Assembly (NCBI GenBank): GCA_900766265.1
Contig: CAAFUS010000017.1
Location: forward strand, 186,001-250,000
Length of the DNA stretch: 64,000 nucleotides
Direction of reading: 5' to 3'
Origin: Pseudomonadaceae bacterium
GTDB taxonomy: Bacteria; Pseudomonadota; Gammaproteobacteria; Pseudomonadales; Pseudomonadaceae
Below the pieces are notes generated by a model that saw only the letters and a program-made list of their open reading frames with translations, was not told the DNA's origin and did not search any database. Position numbers and translations under genes: made by a program. Position 1 is the stretch's first letter. Every line of letters begins with the position of its first letter. Positions 26,439 to 33,258 of this stretch are shown piece after piece.

Positions 26439-26930
26439 TCACTGCTCGGGTACCGGCAGGTCCAGAGACTCCTTCACCTCCTCCATGACGATGTAGCTTT
26501 TTGACTCCCGGACGTGGGGCAGCTTGAGCAGGATGTCGCCGAGCAGTTTGCGGTAGGAGGCCATCTCCGAAATGCGTGCCTTGACCAGGTAGTCGAAGTC
26601 GCCCGAAACCAGGTGGCATTCCAGCACATGGGGCAGCTTGAGCACGGCGCGGCGGAATTCCTCGAAGATGTCGCCGGACTTGTAGGCCAGGCTGATCTCG
26701 ACGAACACCAGCAGGCCGGCCTGGAGGAACTGCGGATTGAGCCTGGCGCTGTAGCCCATGATGATGCCCTCGCGCTCCAGGCGCCGGACGCGCTCGGTAC
26801 AGGGCGTGGTCGACAGCCCGACGCGTTCGCCGAGCTCGGTGAAGGGCAGGCGGCCCTCGGCTTGCAACAGGCGCAGAATCTGCCTGTCTATCTTGTCGAG
26901 TTCCCGGCGGCTCTGATGGCGGGTTCTCAT
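26439..26930 (-). CDS. dadR: Lrp/AsnC family regulator DadR
   Basis: A 163-residue Lrp-type protein. The N-terminal winged helix is seen in LDKIDRQILRLLQAEGRLPFTELGERVGLSTTPCTERVRRLEREG (given here only as residues 11-55). The C-terminal RAM/AsnC ligand domain has FVEISLAYKSGD and CHLVSGDFDYLVKARI. It is divergent from dadA, and in Pseudomonas the corresponding regulator activates D-amino acid dehydrogenase in response to L-alanine. The start at 26928-26930 follows GGAGG. Confidence 0.92.
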   Translation of the reverse strand: MRTRHQSRRELDKIDRQILRLLQAEGRLPFTELGERVGLSTTPCTERVRRLEREGIIMGYSARLNPQFLQAGLLVFVEISLAYKSGDIFEEFRRAVLKLPHVLECHLVSGDFDYLVKARISEMASYRKLLGDILLKLPHVRESKSYIVMEEVKESLDLPVPEQ

Positions 26931-26960
26931 GGTGGATATGCCTCCAAATGCGGGCTTTGA

Positions 26961-27026
26961 GGCGAGATTTATCGCCAAATATAGCCGCTTATATAGGCAA
27001 AAACACTAATTGGCCTTTTCTATACT
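26961..27026 (+). promoter_or_regulatory. dadR/dadA divergent control region
   Basis: The 147-bp spacer holds an AT-rich island unlike the surroundings. It includes an inverted repeat GGCGA-GATTTA-TCGCC at 26961-26976 and a -10-like TATACT at 27021-27026 for dadA, with no good -35. Such a weak promoter with an AT-rich palindrome upstream fits activation by an Lrp-type protein; DadR binding is inferred. Confidence 0.45.
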
Positions 27027-27077
27027 GCGCCCAACAGTGCATACGAAAAGCTCGTTCGGCGGGCTGGGGAGGCGGCA

Positions 27078-28379
27078 ATGCGAGTTCTGGTCCTTGGCAG
27101 CGGCGTGATCGGCACTACCAGTGCCTACTATCTGGCGCGCTCCGGTTTCGACGTGACGGTGGTCGACCGTCAGCCAGCCGTGGCGCAGGAGACCAGCTTC
27201 GCCAACGCAGGCCAGGTCTCGCCGGGCTATGCCTCGCCCTGGGCTGCGCCGGGCGTGCCCCTCAAGGCGATCAAGTGGCTGTTACAGCGCCATGCCCCGC
27301 TGGCTATCAAGCTCACCGGCGACGTTCAGCAGTACCTGTGGATGGCGCAGATGCTGCGCAACTGCACCGCTGCCCGCTACGCGGTGAACAAGGAGCGGAT
27401 GGTGCGGCTGTCCGAATACAGCCGTGATTGCCTGGACGAGCTGCGCGCCGAGACGGGCATCGATTACGAGGGGCGTCAGCTGGGAACCACCCAGCTCTTC
27501 CGCACTCAGGCGCAGCTCGACAGCGCGGCCAAGGACATCGCGGTGCTGGAGCGCTCCGGGGTGCCCTACGAACTGCTCGACCGTGCCGGCATCGCCCTCG
27601 CCGAGCCGGCGCTGGCCAAGGTGGCGCACAAGCTCACCGGCGCCCTGCGCCTGCCCAACGACCAGACCGGTGATTGCCAGCTGTTCACCACCCGGCTGGC
27701 GGACATGGCGCGCCAGCTGGGCGTCGAGTTCCGTTTCGGACAGAACGTGCAGCGCCTGGAGGTTTCCGGCGACCGCCTCAACGGTGTCTGGATCGACGGC
27801 AGGCTGGAAACCGCCGACCGCTATGTGCTGGCGCTGGGCAGCTACAGCCCGGCCCTGCTCGCGCCGCTGGGCATCCGCGCGCCGGTCTATCCGCTCAAGG
27901 GCTATTCGCTGACGGTGCCGATCGGCAACCCGGCAATGGCACCGATGTCCACGGTGCTGGACGAGACCTACAAGGTGGCGATCACCCGTTTCGACCAGCG
28001 CATCCGTGTCGGCGGGATGGCCGAGATCTCCGGCTACGACCTGTCCCTCGACCCGCGCCGGCGCGAAACGCTGGAAATGGTGGTCGGCGACCTGTTCCCC
28101 GAGGGCGGCGACGCCCGCCAGGCGGAGTTCTGGACCGGCCTGCGTCCGGCCACGCCGGATGGCACCCCCATCGTCGGTGCCACCGCCTACCGCAACCTGT
28201 TCCTCAATACCGGGCATGGTACGCTCGGCTGGACCATGGCCTGCGGCTCCGGTCGGCTGCTGGCGGATCTGATCGCCCGACGCCATCCGCAGATCAGCAC
28301 CGAAGGCCTGGATATCTCCCGTTACGGTCAGCACAAGGACATTCGAAAACATGCCCATCCAGCGCCTGCACACCAATAA
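27078..28379 (+). CDS. dadA: D-amino acid dehydrogenase small subunit
   Basis: A 433-residue FAD enzyme that oxidises D-alanine and other D-amino acids and feeds electrons to the respiratory chain. The dinucleotide motif VLVLGSGVIGTTSAYYLARS is at residues 3-22, followed by ETSFANAGQVSPGYASPWAAPG. The C terminus has GLRPATPDGTPIVG and NTGHGTLGWTMACGSG. Length is normal. Its last 29 bp overlap the start of a RidA-family gene, showing translational coupling. Confidence 0.96.
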   Translation: MRVLVLGSGVIGTTSAYYLARSGFDVTVVDRQPAVAQETSFANAGQVSPGYASPWAAPGVPLKAIKWLLQRHAPLAIKLTGDVQQYLWMAQMLRNCTAARYAVNKERMVRLSEYSRDCLDELRAETGIDYEGRQLGTTQLFRTQAQLDSAAKDIAVLERSGVPYELLDRAGIALAEPALAKVAHKLTGALRLPNDQTGDCQLFTTRLADMARQLGVEFRFGQNVQRLEVSGDRLNGVWIDGRLETADRYVLALGSYSPALLAPLGIRAPVYPLKGYSLTVPIGNPAMAPMSTVLDETYKVAITRFDQRIRVGGMAEISGYDLSLDPRRRETLEMVVGDLFPEGGDARQAEFWTGLRPATPDGTPIVGATAYRNLFLNTGHGTLGWTMACGSGRLLADLIARRHPQISTEGLDISRYGQHKDIRKHAHPAPAHQ

Positions 28380-28707
28380 CCGCATGAGTCAGGTCGTCAT
28401 CAACCGTGGCACGGTCTACCTGGCCGGCCAGGTGGCCGACGACCTGAGCGCCGGCATCGAACAGCAGACCCGCGAGACCCTGGCCGCCATCGAGGCGCTG
28501 CTCGCCGAAGCCGGCAGCGACAAGCGGCACATCCTCTCGGTGACCATCTACCTGAAGGACATCGACGCCCATTTCGCCGGCATGAACGCGGTGTGGGATC
28601 AGTGGCTGCCCGAAGGCGTGGCGCCGGCGCGCGCCACTGTCGAGGCGAAGCTCTGCGAGCCTGAAATCCTGGTCGAACTCTCGGTGGTGGCAGCGCTGCC
28701 CGAGTGA
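28351..28707 (+). CDS. RidA family protein coupled to dadA
   Basis: A 118-residue RidA/YjgF-type protein (IQRLHTNNRMSQVVINRGTV start). The substrate-pocket Arg and Glu are retained in APARATVEAKL and ILVELSVVAALPE. It overlaps the 3' end of dadA by 29 bp. Imines made by DadA are natural substrates for a RidA-type deaminase, so a role in cleaning up DadA products is a sensible inference. In P. aeruginosa the same gene is followed by dadX; here no alanine racemase gene follows. Confidence 0.9.
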   Translation: MPIQRLHTNNRMSQVVINRGTVYLAGQVADDLSAGIEQQTRETLAAIEALLAEAGSDKRHILSVTIYLKDIDAHFAGMNAVWDQWLPEGVAPARATVEAKLCEPEILVELSVVAALPE

Positions 28708-28814
28708 CGATGTCGCTCGATGGGCGAGCAAATATCCGAACTCCGTGTTGTAAATACTGAACGCCGTCGCCATGATAGCCGCCTCTTCGCCGTGCATTAC
28801 AAGAGGCTCAGGCA

Positions 28815-29363
28815 TTGGACGTCGGTGTTCGACTGCAAACCATCCGCAAGCTCAAGGGACTCTCCCAGCGTGAACTGGCCAAGCGTGCCGGCGTCACCAA
28901 CAGCACCATCTCGATGATCGAAAAGAACAGCGTCAGCCCCTCGATCAGCTCGCTGAAAAAGGTGTTGAGTGGGATTCCGATGTCGCTGGTGGAGTTCTTC
29001 TCGCAGGATTTCGAACAGGACAGCGATGCCCAGGTGGTCTACCGGGCCGGAGAGCTCATCGACATCTCCGACGGCAACGTCAGCATGAAGTTGATCGGCA
29101 AGGCGCATCCGAGCCGCGCGATCGCCTTCCTCGACGAGACCTACCCGCCCGGAGCGGACACCGGCGAAGAGATGCTGACCCACGAGGGCGAGGAAGCCGG
29201 AATGCTCGTTCAGGGGCAGCTGGAGCTGACGGTCAACAATCAGGTCTATGTGCTGCAGAGCGGCGACAGCTACTACTTCGAAAGCAGCAAACCGCATCGC
29301 TTTCGCAATCCGTTCAACGAGCCAGCGCGGCTGATCAGCGCCACCACGCCGGCCAATTTCTGA
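28815..29363 (+). CDS. pauR: XRE-cupin regulator PauR
   Basis: A 182-residue regulator with an N-terminal Cro/CI helix-turn-helix (IRKLKGLSQRELAKRAGVTN, residues 10-29; ISMIEKNSVSPSISSLKKVL after it) and a C-terminal cupin (MLTHEGEEAGMLVQGQLELT, YYFESSKPHRFRNP). The sequence and its place after the dad genes match PauR, the repressor of polyamine utilisation genes in Pseudomonas that responds to putrescine and cadaverine. The start is a TTG at 28815 behind AGAGG. Puu/Pau target genes other than the oxidase at 25005 are not in the window. Confidence 0.9.
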   Translation: MDVGVRLQTIRKLKGLSQRELAKRAGVTNSTISMIEKNSVSPSISSLKKVLSGIPMSLVEFFSQDFEQDSDAQVVYRAGELIDISDGNVSMKLIGKAHPSRAIAFLDETYPPGADTGEEMLTHEGEEAGMLVQGQLELTVNNQVYVLQSGDSYYFESSKPHRFRNPFNEPARLISATTPANF

Positions 29364-29421
29364 CGACGCGGCAGGACTGGCGTACGCTGTAGCGAACCTG
29401 CCGCCTGGCGGCAACGCAGAA

Positions 29422-29479
29422 TCCGAAAGCCCCCGCGACAACCTGGGTTGTTTCGGAGGGCAAACCTAACCGTTATACT
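29422..29479 (+). promoter_or_regulatory. Hairpin and possible promoter before cytochrome c5 gene
   Basis: TCCGAAA/TTTCGGA (29422-29457) enclose an inner ACAAC/GTTGT stem, which could end the pauR transcript. A TATACT -10-like hexamer follows at 29474-29479 with only TTTCGG at the -35 position. Both are weak, eye-judged signals. Confidence 0.3.
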
Positions 29480-29583
29480 GGCGCCCGCTCGCGTAACAGG
29501 CCCCATTTTCGAACGACTGCGACCGATGGTCGTCGGGCCCGTCACCGTGGCCGCGGGCGTATCTAGCCACATGAGGATGTAAG

Positions 29584-30009
29584 GTGAAGCTGATTAAGAA
29601 GATCCTGGCAGCACAGGCTGCCGTGTTGGCCTTGTGGGCAATGGGCGCTCAGGCTGCGAGTGACGAGAACATCGCCAACCGCCTCAAGCCGGTCGGCTCG
29701 GTCTGCATCCAGGGCGAAGAGTGCGCCGCCGCAGGCCCGGGCGCTGCCGCCGCGGCCGGTGGTGCCGCGATGACCGGTGAAGCGGTGGTCGCCAAGTTCT
29801 GCAACGCCTGCCACGGTACCGGCCTGCTGGACGCCCCGAAGGTCGGCGACACCGCTGCCTGGCAAGCCCGTTCCGAAAAGGAAGGCGGGATGGACGGTCT
29901 GTTGGCCAAGGCGATCAGCGGTATCAACGCCATGCCACCCAAAGGCACCTGCGCCAGCTGCTCGGATGACGAGCTGCGCGAAGCCATCGAGCACATGTCC
30001 GGTCTCTGA
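29584..30009 (+). CDS. cycB: Cytochrome c5 family protein
   Basis: A 141-residue periplasmic class I cytochrome c with a GTG start behind GAGGAT. The signal peptide ends at about AQA (residue 24). An Ala/Gly-rich stretch precedes the domain. The single haem site CNACH is at residues 73-77 and the likely Met ligand is in AMPPKG (Met 117). The extra CASC pair after it is the disulphide typical of cytochrome c5. It serves as a soluble or loosely bound electron carrier. Confidence 0.93.
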   Translation: MKLIKKILAAQAAVLALWAMGAQAASDENIANRLKPVGSVCIQGEECAAAGPGAAAAAGGAAMTGEAVVAKFCNACHGTGLLDAPKVGDTAAWQARSEKEGGMDGLLAKAISGINAMPPKGTCASCSDDELREAIEHMSGL

Positions 30010-30022
30010 TCGCATCGTGCCA

Positions 30023-30054
30023 GACGAAGCCGCCTACGGGCGGCTTCGTCGTTT
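30023..30054 (+). terminator. Intrinsic terminator after cytochrome c5 gene
   Basis: A perfect 12-bp stem GACGAAGCCGCC / GGCGGCTTCGTC with a TACG loop starts 14 bp after the stop and is followed by GTTTC. The U-run is short but the stem is very strong. Confidence 0.8.
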
Positions 30055-30139
30055 CAGCTGAGCAAAACAGGCAGAGCCGGGTCGAATCGTTATAAGCGGC
30101 CCTTCGCCCGGGCCGGATCATCCGATTCGCGAGGACCCC

Positions 30140-30685
30140 ATGCCCAGCTCGGCCCAGACTCCCGAACAATTACAGTTGCACAGCGACGGACGTACACCCA
30201 ACAGCCCGCACCCCGTGCTGATCTATCGCGACCTGCCGCTGGCCGATAGCGATTACTCGTCTGCCTTCGAGGCGCTGTTCGCCACGCACCTGTGGCCCGC
30301 GCAATGGCGCGCGGATGTCTACGATTATCACCACTATCACTCGACCGCCCACGAGGTGCTCGGTGTCGCCAGCGGTCATGCGCGGCTGATGCTCGGCGGC
30401 GAGCAGGGGCAGGAAGTGGAGGTGCGCCGGGGCGACGTGCTGGTGCTACCGGCCGGCACCGGGCATTGCCAGCTTTCGGCCAGCGAGGACTTTCTGGTGG
30501 TGGGTGGCTATCCGGTGAACCAGCCCTATGACGTGATGCGGCCGGACGCGGCCACCCACGACGAAGCGGTGGCCCGCATCGTCCGAGTCGACGTGCCGAT
30601 CAGCGATCCGGTGGCCGGAACCCAGGGCGCTTTGGTGGCCCTTTGGCGCCAGCCCGAGGCCGAGCGCGGTCAGTCGACGAAATAG
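30140..30685 (+). CDS. Cupin domain protein
   Basis: A 181-residue protein with one cupin barrel. The metal-binding motif is seen as DYHHYHSTAHEVLGVASGHARL (residues about 60-80; His-His...Glu) and the second half as VRRGDVLVLPAGTGHCQL. It resembles the YjlB-type cupin family of unknown function. Its last 16 bp overlap the 3' end of the convergent xpt gene, so each mRNA would carry the antisense of the other's end. Confidence 0.8.
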   Translation: MPSSAQTPEQLQLHSDGRTPNSPHPVLIYRDLPLADSDYSSAFEALFATHLWPAQWRADVYDYHHYHSTAHEVLGVASGHARLMLGGEQGQEVEVRRGDVLVLPAGTGHCQLSASEDFLVVGGYPVNQPYDVMRPDAATHDEAVARIVRVDVPISDPVAGTQGALVALWRQPEAERGQSTK

Positions 30686-31242
30686 ACTTTGCCGTCCTGA
30701 AGCGACTGCACGCGTGCCAGGGACTCGACGCGCAGGCCGAGGGCTTCGAGCTCCTGGCGACCGGCCTGGAAGGACTTCTCGATGACGATGCCCAGGCCGA
30801 CGATGCTCGCACCGGCCTGCTCGATAATGGTGATCAGGCCCTTGGCGGCTTTGCCGTTGGCTAGGAAGTCATCGATGATCAGTACCCGGTCGCTCGGGTT
30901 CAGGTGGTGGGTGGAGATCGCGATGGTGCTTTCCACCTGCTTGGTGAAGGAATACACCGAGGCGGTCAGCAGATGGTCGGTCAGGGTCAGCGACTGGTGC
31001 TTGCGCGCGAAGATCACCGGAACGCCCAGCTCCAGGCCAGCCATGACCGCCGGCGCGATGCCGGACGCTTCGATGGTGACGATCTTGGTGATGCCCTGGC
31101 CCTGGTAGCGGCGCGCGAATTCCTGGCCGATTCGCTGCATCAGTTGCGGGTCGATCTGGTGGTTGAGGAACGCGTCGACCTTCAGCACCTTGTCGGACAG
31201 CACGATGCCTTCACTGCGGATTTTCTCTTTCAGCTGTTCCAC
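30670..31242 (-). CDS. xpt: Xanthine phosphoribosyltransferase
   Basis: A 190-residue purine salvage enzyme converting xanthine and PRPP to XMP. The PRPP site VLIIDDFLANGKAAKGL is intact, with TKIVTIEASGIAPAVMAGLE upstream. The likely start is the GTG at 31240-31242 (encoding the family-typical EQLKEKIRSEG N terminus) with AGAGG upstream; longer in-frame starts add unrelated residues. It converges on the cupin gene with a 16-bp overlap. Confidence 0.95.
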   Translation of the reverse strand: MEQLKEKIRSEGIVLSDKVLKVDAFLNHQIDPQLMQRIGQEFARRYQGQGITKIVTIEASGIAPAVMAGLELGVPVIFARKHQSLTLTDHLLTASVYSFTKQVESTIAISTHHLNPSDRVLIIDDFLANGKAAKGLITIIEQAGASIVGLGIVIEKSFQAGRQELEALGLRVESLARVQSLQDGKVYFVD

Positions 31243-31355
31243 GAACGCGCCTCTCAAGCGGATCTTTACGCACAGGCGTCGCCTAGCGTCGCCCGAAAGC
31301 CGCGCATTCTCGCTCAACGTCCGGGCAATGCAAAGCGCTGCCGGGCCGGCGGCGC

Positions 31356-31946
31356 TCAGTCGGATGTGTCAATCCACAGGTTGCGAAAGCGCACCGCATC
31401 GCCGTGGTGCTGCAACACCAGATGCCCCACCGGCTCGGCGGCAAAACGCGGGTAAGTCGCGAACTTGCTATGCGCGATGGCCTCTTGCAGAGCCGGGTCG
31501 TCGAGGCGATAGGCGAGCACCCGCCTGCCGTCGAGCCAGTGCTCGACTTGCGCTCCGCAAACCACCAGACGTGCGCTGACGAAGCGGCCGGGCTCGATCG
31601 GCGTCGTCAGCGTCGGCGCGCGCAAGGCGTAGAGCGCACCGTTACAGGTGGCGGCCTGCTGGCCGTCTGGATGCCGAGCATCGTCGAGCAGCTGGATCTC
31701 CGGACCGCTCTGCCAGGACAGCTCGGCCGCTTCGCTGGCTCGATAGAGCACTCCGGAGTTGCCAGCCGCCGGCAGGGAGAATTCGTAACCGAAAATGAAA
31801 TCGGCGAAGTGCTCGCGCGACACCAGGTCGACCCTCGGCGCGGTTTCGATCGTCTGCAATTCGCCGTCGGCGATGCGCCAGCTGCCGTCGGGAAAAGCCT
31901 CGCCGCGCCACGCGCGCCAATGGCTGGCGTCCAGTGGGCGGTTCAT
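31356..31946 (-). CDS. DUF1080 (3-keto-disaccharide hydrolase-like) protein
   Basis: A 196-residue protein of the DUF1080 beta-sandwich family: WRIADGELQTIE, REHFADFIFGYEFSLPAAGNSGVLYR, PGRFVSARLVVCGAQVEHWLDG and VGHLVLQHHGDAVRFRNLWI. Members include 3-keto-glucoside hydrolases, usually secreted. No signal peptide is evident here, so this one may be cytoplasmic. It sits alone between xpt and a GAPDH-family gene, with a weak ribosome-binding site. Confidence 0.82.
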   Translation of the reverse strand: MNRPLDASHWRAWRGEAFPDGSWRIADGELQTIETAPRVDLVSREHFADFIFGYEFSLPAAGNSGVLYRASEAAELSWQSGPEIQLLDDARHPDGQQAATCNGALYALRAPTLTTPIEPGRFVSARLVVCGAQVEHWLDGRRVLAYRLDDPALQEAIAHSKFATYPRFAAEPVGHLVLQHHGDAVRFRNLWIDTSD

Positions 31947-32141
31947 GGGAAACCGCCGGAAGGGGCGTCGGGCAATGAAGCGGAAAGAATCATGGCGGTA
32001 TCTCCGGCGGGGCGTTGCAGTTAGGACTGGTCCTGCCGGGGGTGGGTTCGCCGCGGCCTGCGGTCGCAGGTCCGCCGGGCGGAGTCTTGCCGCCGGCTCA
32101 GTGACCTAAGCTTTGAGGGCATTCATCAAGAGGAGAGCGTC

Positions 32142-33164
32142 ATGCTGCGTATCGCACTCAATGGCTATGGCCGTATCGGGCGGTCCATCCTTCGGGCCTT
32201 GTTCGAACGCGGACTGGGCGACCAGATCCAGATCCTGGCGATCAACGACCTCAGCGAAAACGAGACGCTGGCTCACCTGACCCGTTTCGATTCCACGTTC
32301 GGCCGCTTCGGCGAAAAGATCTCCGTCGAGGGCGACCAGATGCACGTCGGCGGGCAGTCGATCCGCCTGCTGAGCGAGCGCGAACTGGGCAATCTGCCCT
32401 GGAAGGCGCTGGATGTGGACCTGGTGATGGAATGCACCGGCCGGTTCAAGAAGCGGCCCGACATCGACCAGCACCTGCAGGCTGGTGCCAGGCGGGTGTT
32501 CGCCTCGCATCCGCTCGACGGCGCCGACCTGACCGTCGTCTATGGCGTCAATCACGAGCAGCTGGGCGACCAGCAGGTCATTTCGAATGCGTCCTGCACC
32601 ACCAACTGCCTGGCGCCACTGGCCAAGGTGCTGCACGAGGCGGTCGGCATCCGGCGCGGGCTCATGAACACTGTGCATTCCTATACCAATGACCAGAACC
32701 TGCTCGACAAGACCCACAAGGACCTCTACCGCGCCCGGGCCGCCGCGCTCTCGATGATCCCCAGCACCACCGGGGCAGCCAAGGCCATCGGCCTGGTCCT
32801 GCCGGAGCTCGCCGGTCGGCTGGACGGGCTCGCGGTGCGGGTGCCGACGCCCACGGTGTCGCTGCTCGACCTGACCTTCACGGCCGAGCGTGGTCCGGGC
32901 AACGCCGATGCGATCAATCAGGTGCTGCGCGAGGGCGCACGACGCATGCCGGACGGGGTGATGGAGTGCAATGCGGTGCCGCTGGTCTCGAGCGACTTCG
33001 TCGGCTACCCGGTGTCCTGCGTCGCGGATCTCAACCAGACCCGCGTCCAGGGCGATTTAGTGAAGGTCTTGGCCTGGTACGACAACGATTGGGGCTTCGC
33101 CAACCGCATGCTCGACGTGGCGCTTGCCTGGCACGCTCAGGACAACCGGCCGAATCAGGCCTGA
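32142..33164 (+). CDS. Glyceraldehyde-3-phosphate/erythrose-4-phosphate dehydrogenase family enzyme
   Basis: A 340-residue NAD-dependent enzyme with an AGGAGA ribosome-binding site. The Rossmann start is IALNGYGRIGRSILRALFER, the catalytic Cys is in SNASCTTNC (Cys 152) and the active His is in MNTVHSYTND (His 179). The middle (THKDLYRARAAALSMIPSTT) looks like GAPDH. FASHPLDGADLTVVYGVNHE and LNQTRVQGDLVKVLAWYDND resemble Epd. I therefore leave open which substrate it uses. It is not next to other glycolytic or pyridoxine genes. Confidence 0.85.
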   Translation: MLRIALNGYGRIGRSILRALFERGLGDQIQILAINDLSENETLAHLTRFDSTFGRFGEKISVEGDQMHVGGQSIRLLSERELGNLPWKALDVDLVMECTGRFKKRPDIDQHLQAGARRVFASHPLDGADLTVVYGVNHEQLGDQQVISNASCTTNCLAPLAKVLHEAVGIRRGLMNTVHSYTNDQNLLDKTHKDLYRARAAALSMIPSTTGAAKAIGLVLPELAGRLDGLAVRVPTPTVSLLDLTFTAERGPGNADAINQVLREGARRMPDGVMECNAVPLVSSDFVGYPVSCVADLNQTRVQGDLVKVLAWYDNDWGFANRMLDVALAWHAQDNRPNQA

Positions 33165-33258
33165 CAGGCTGGCGCGGCAGATCCGCTGTGTGCCGCGCCG
33201 GGTCTTCCCTATACTGCCGAACCGCCTTTATCCGGCAGCTGTCTTTCAGGTCCAGCCC

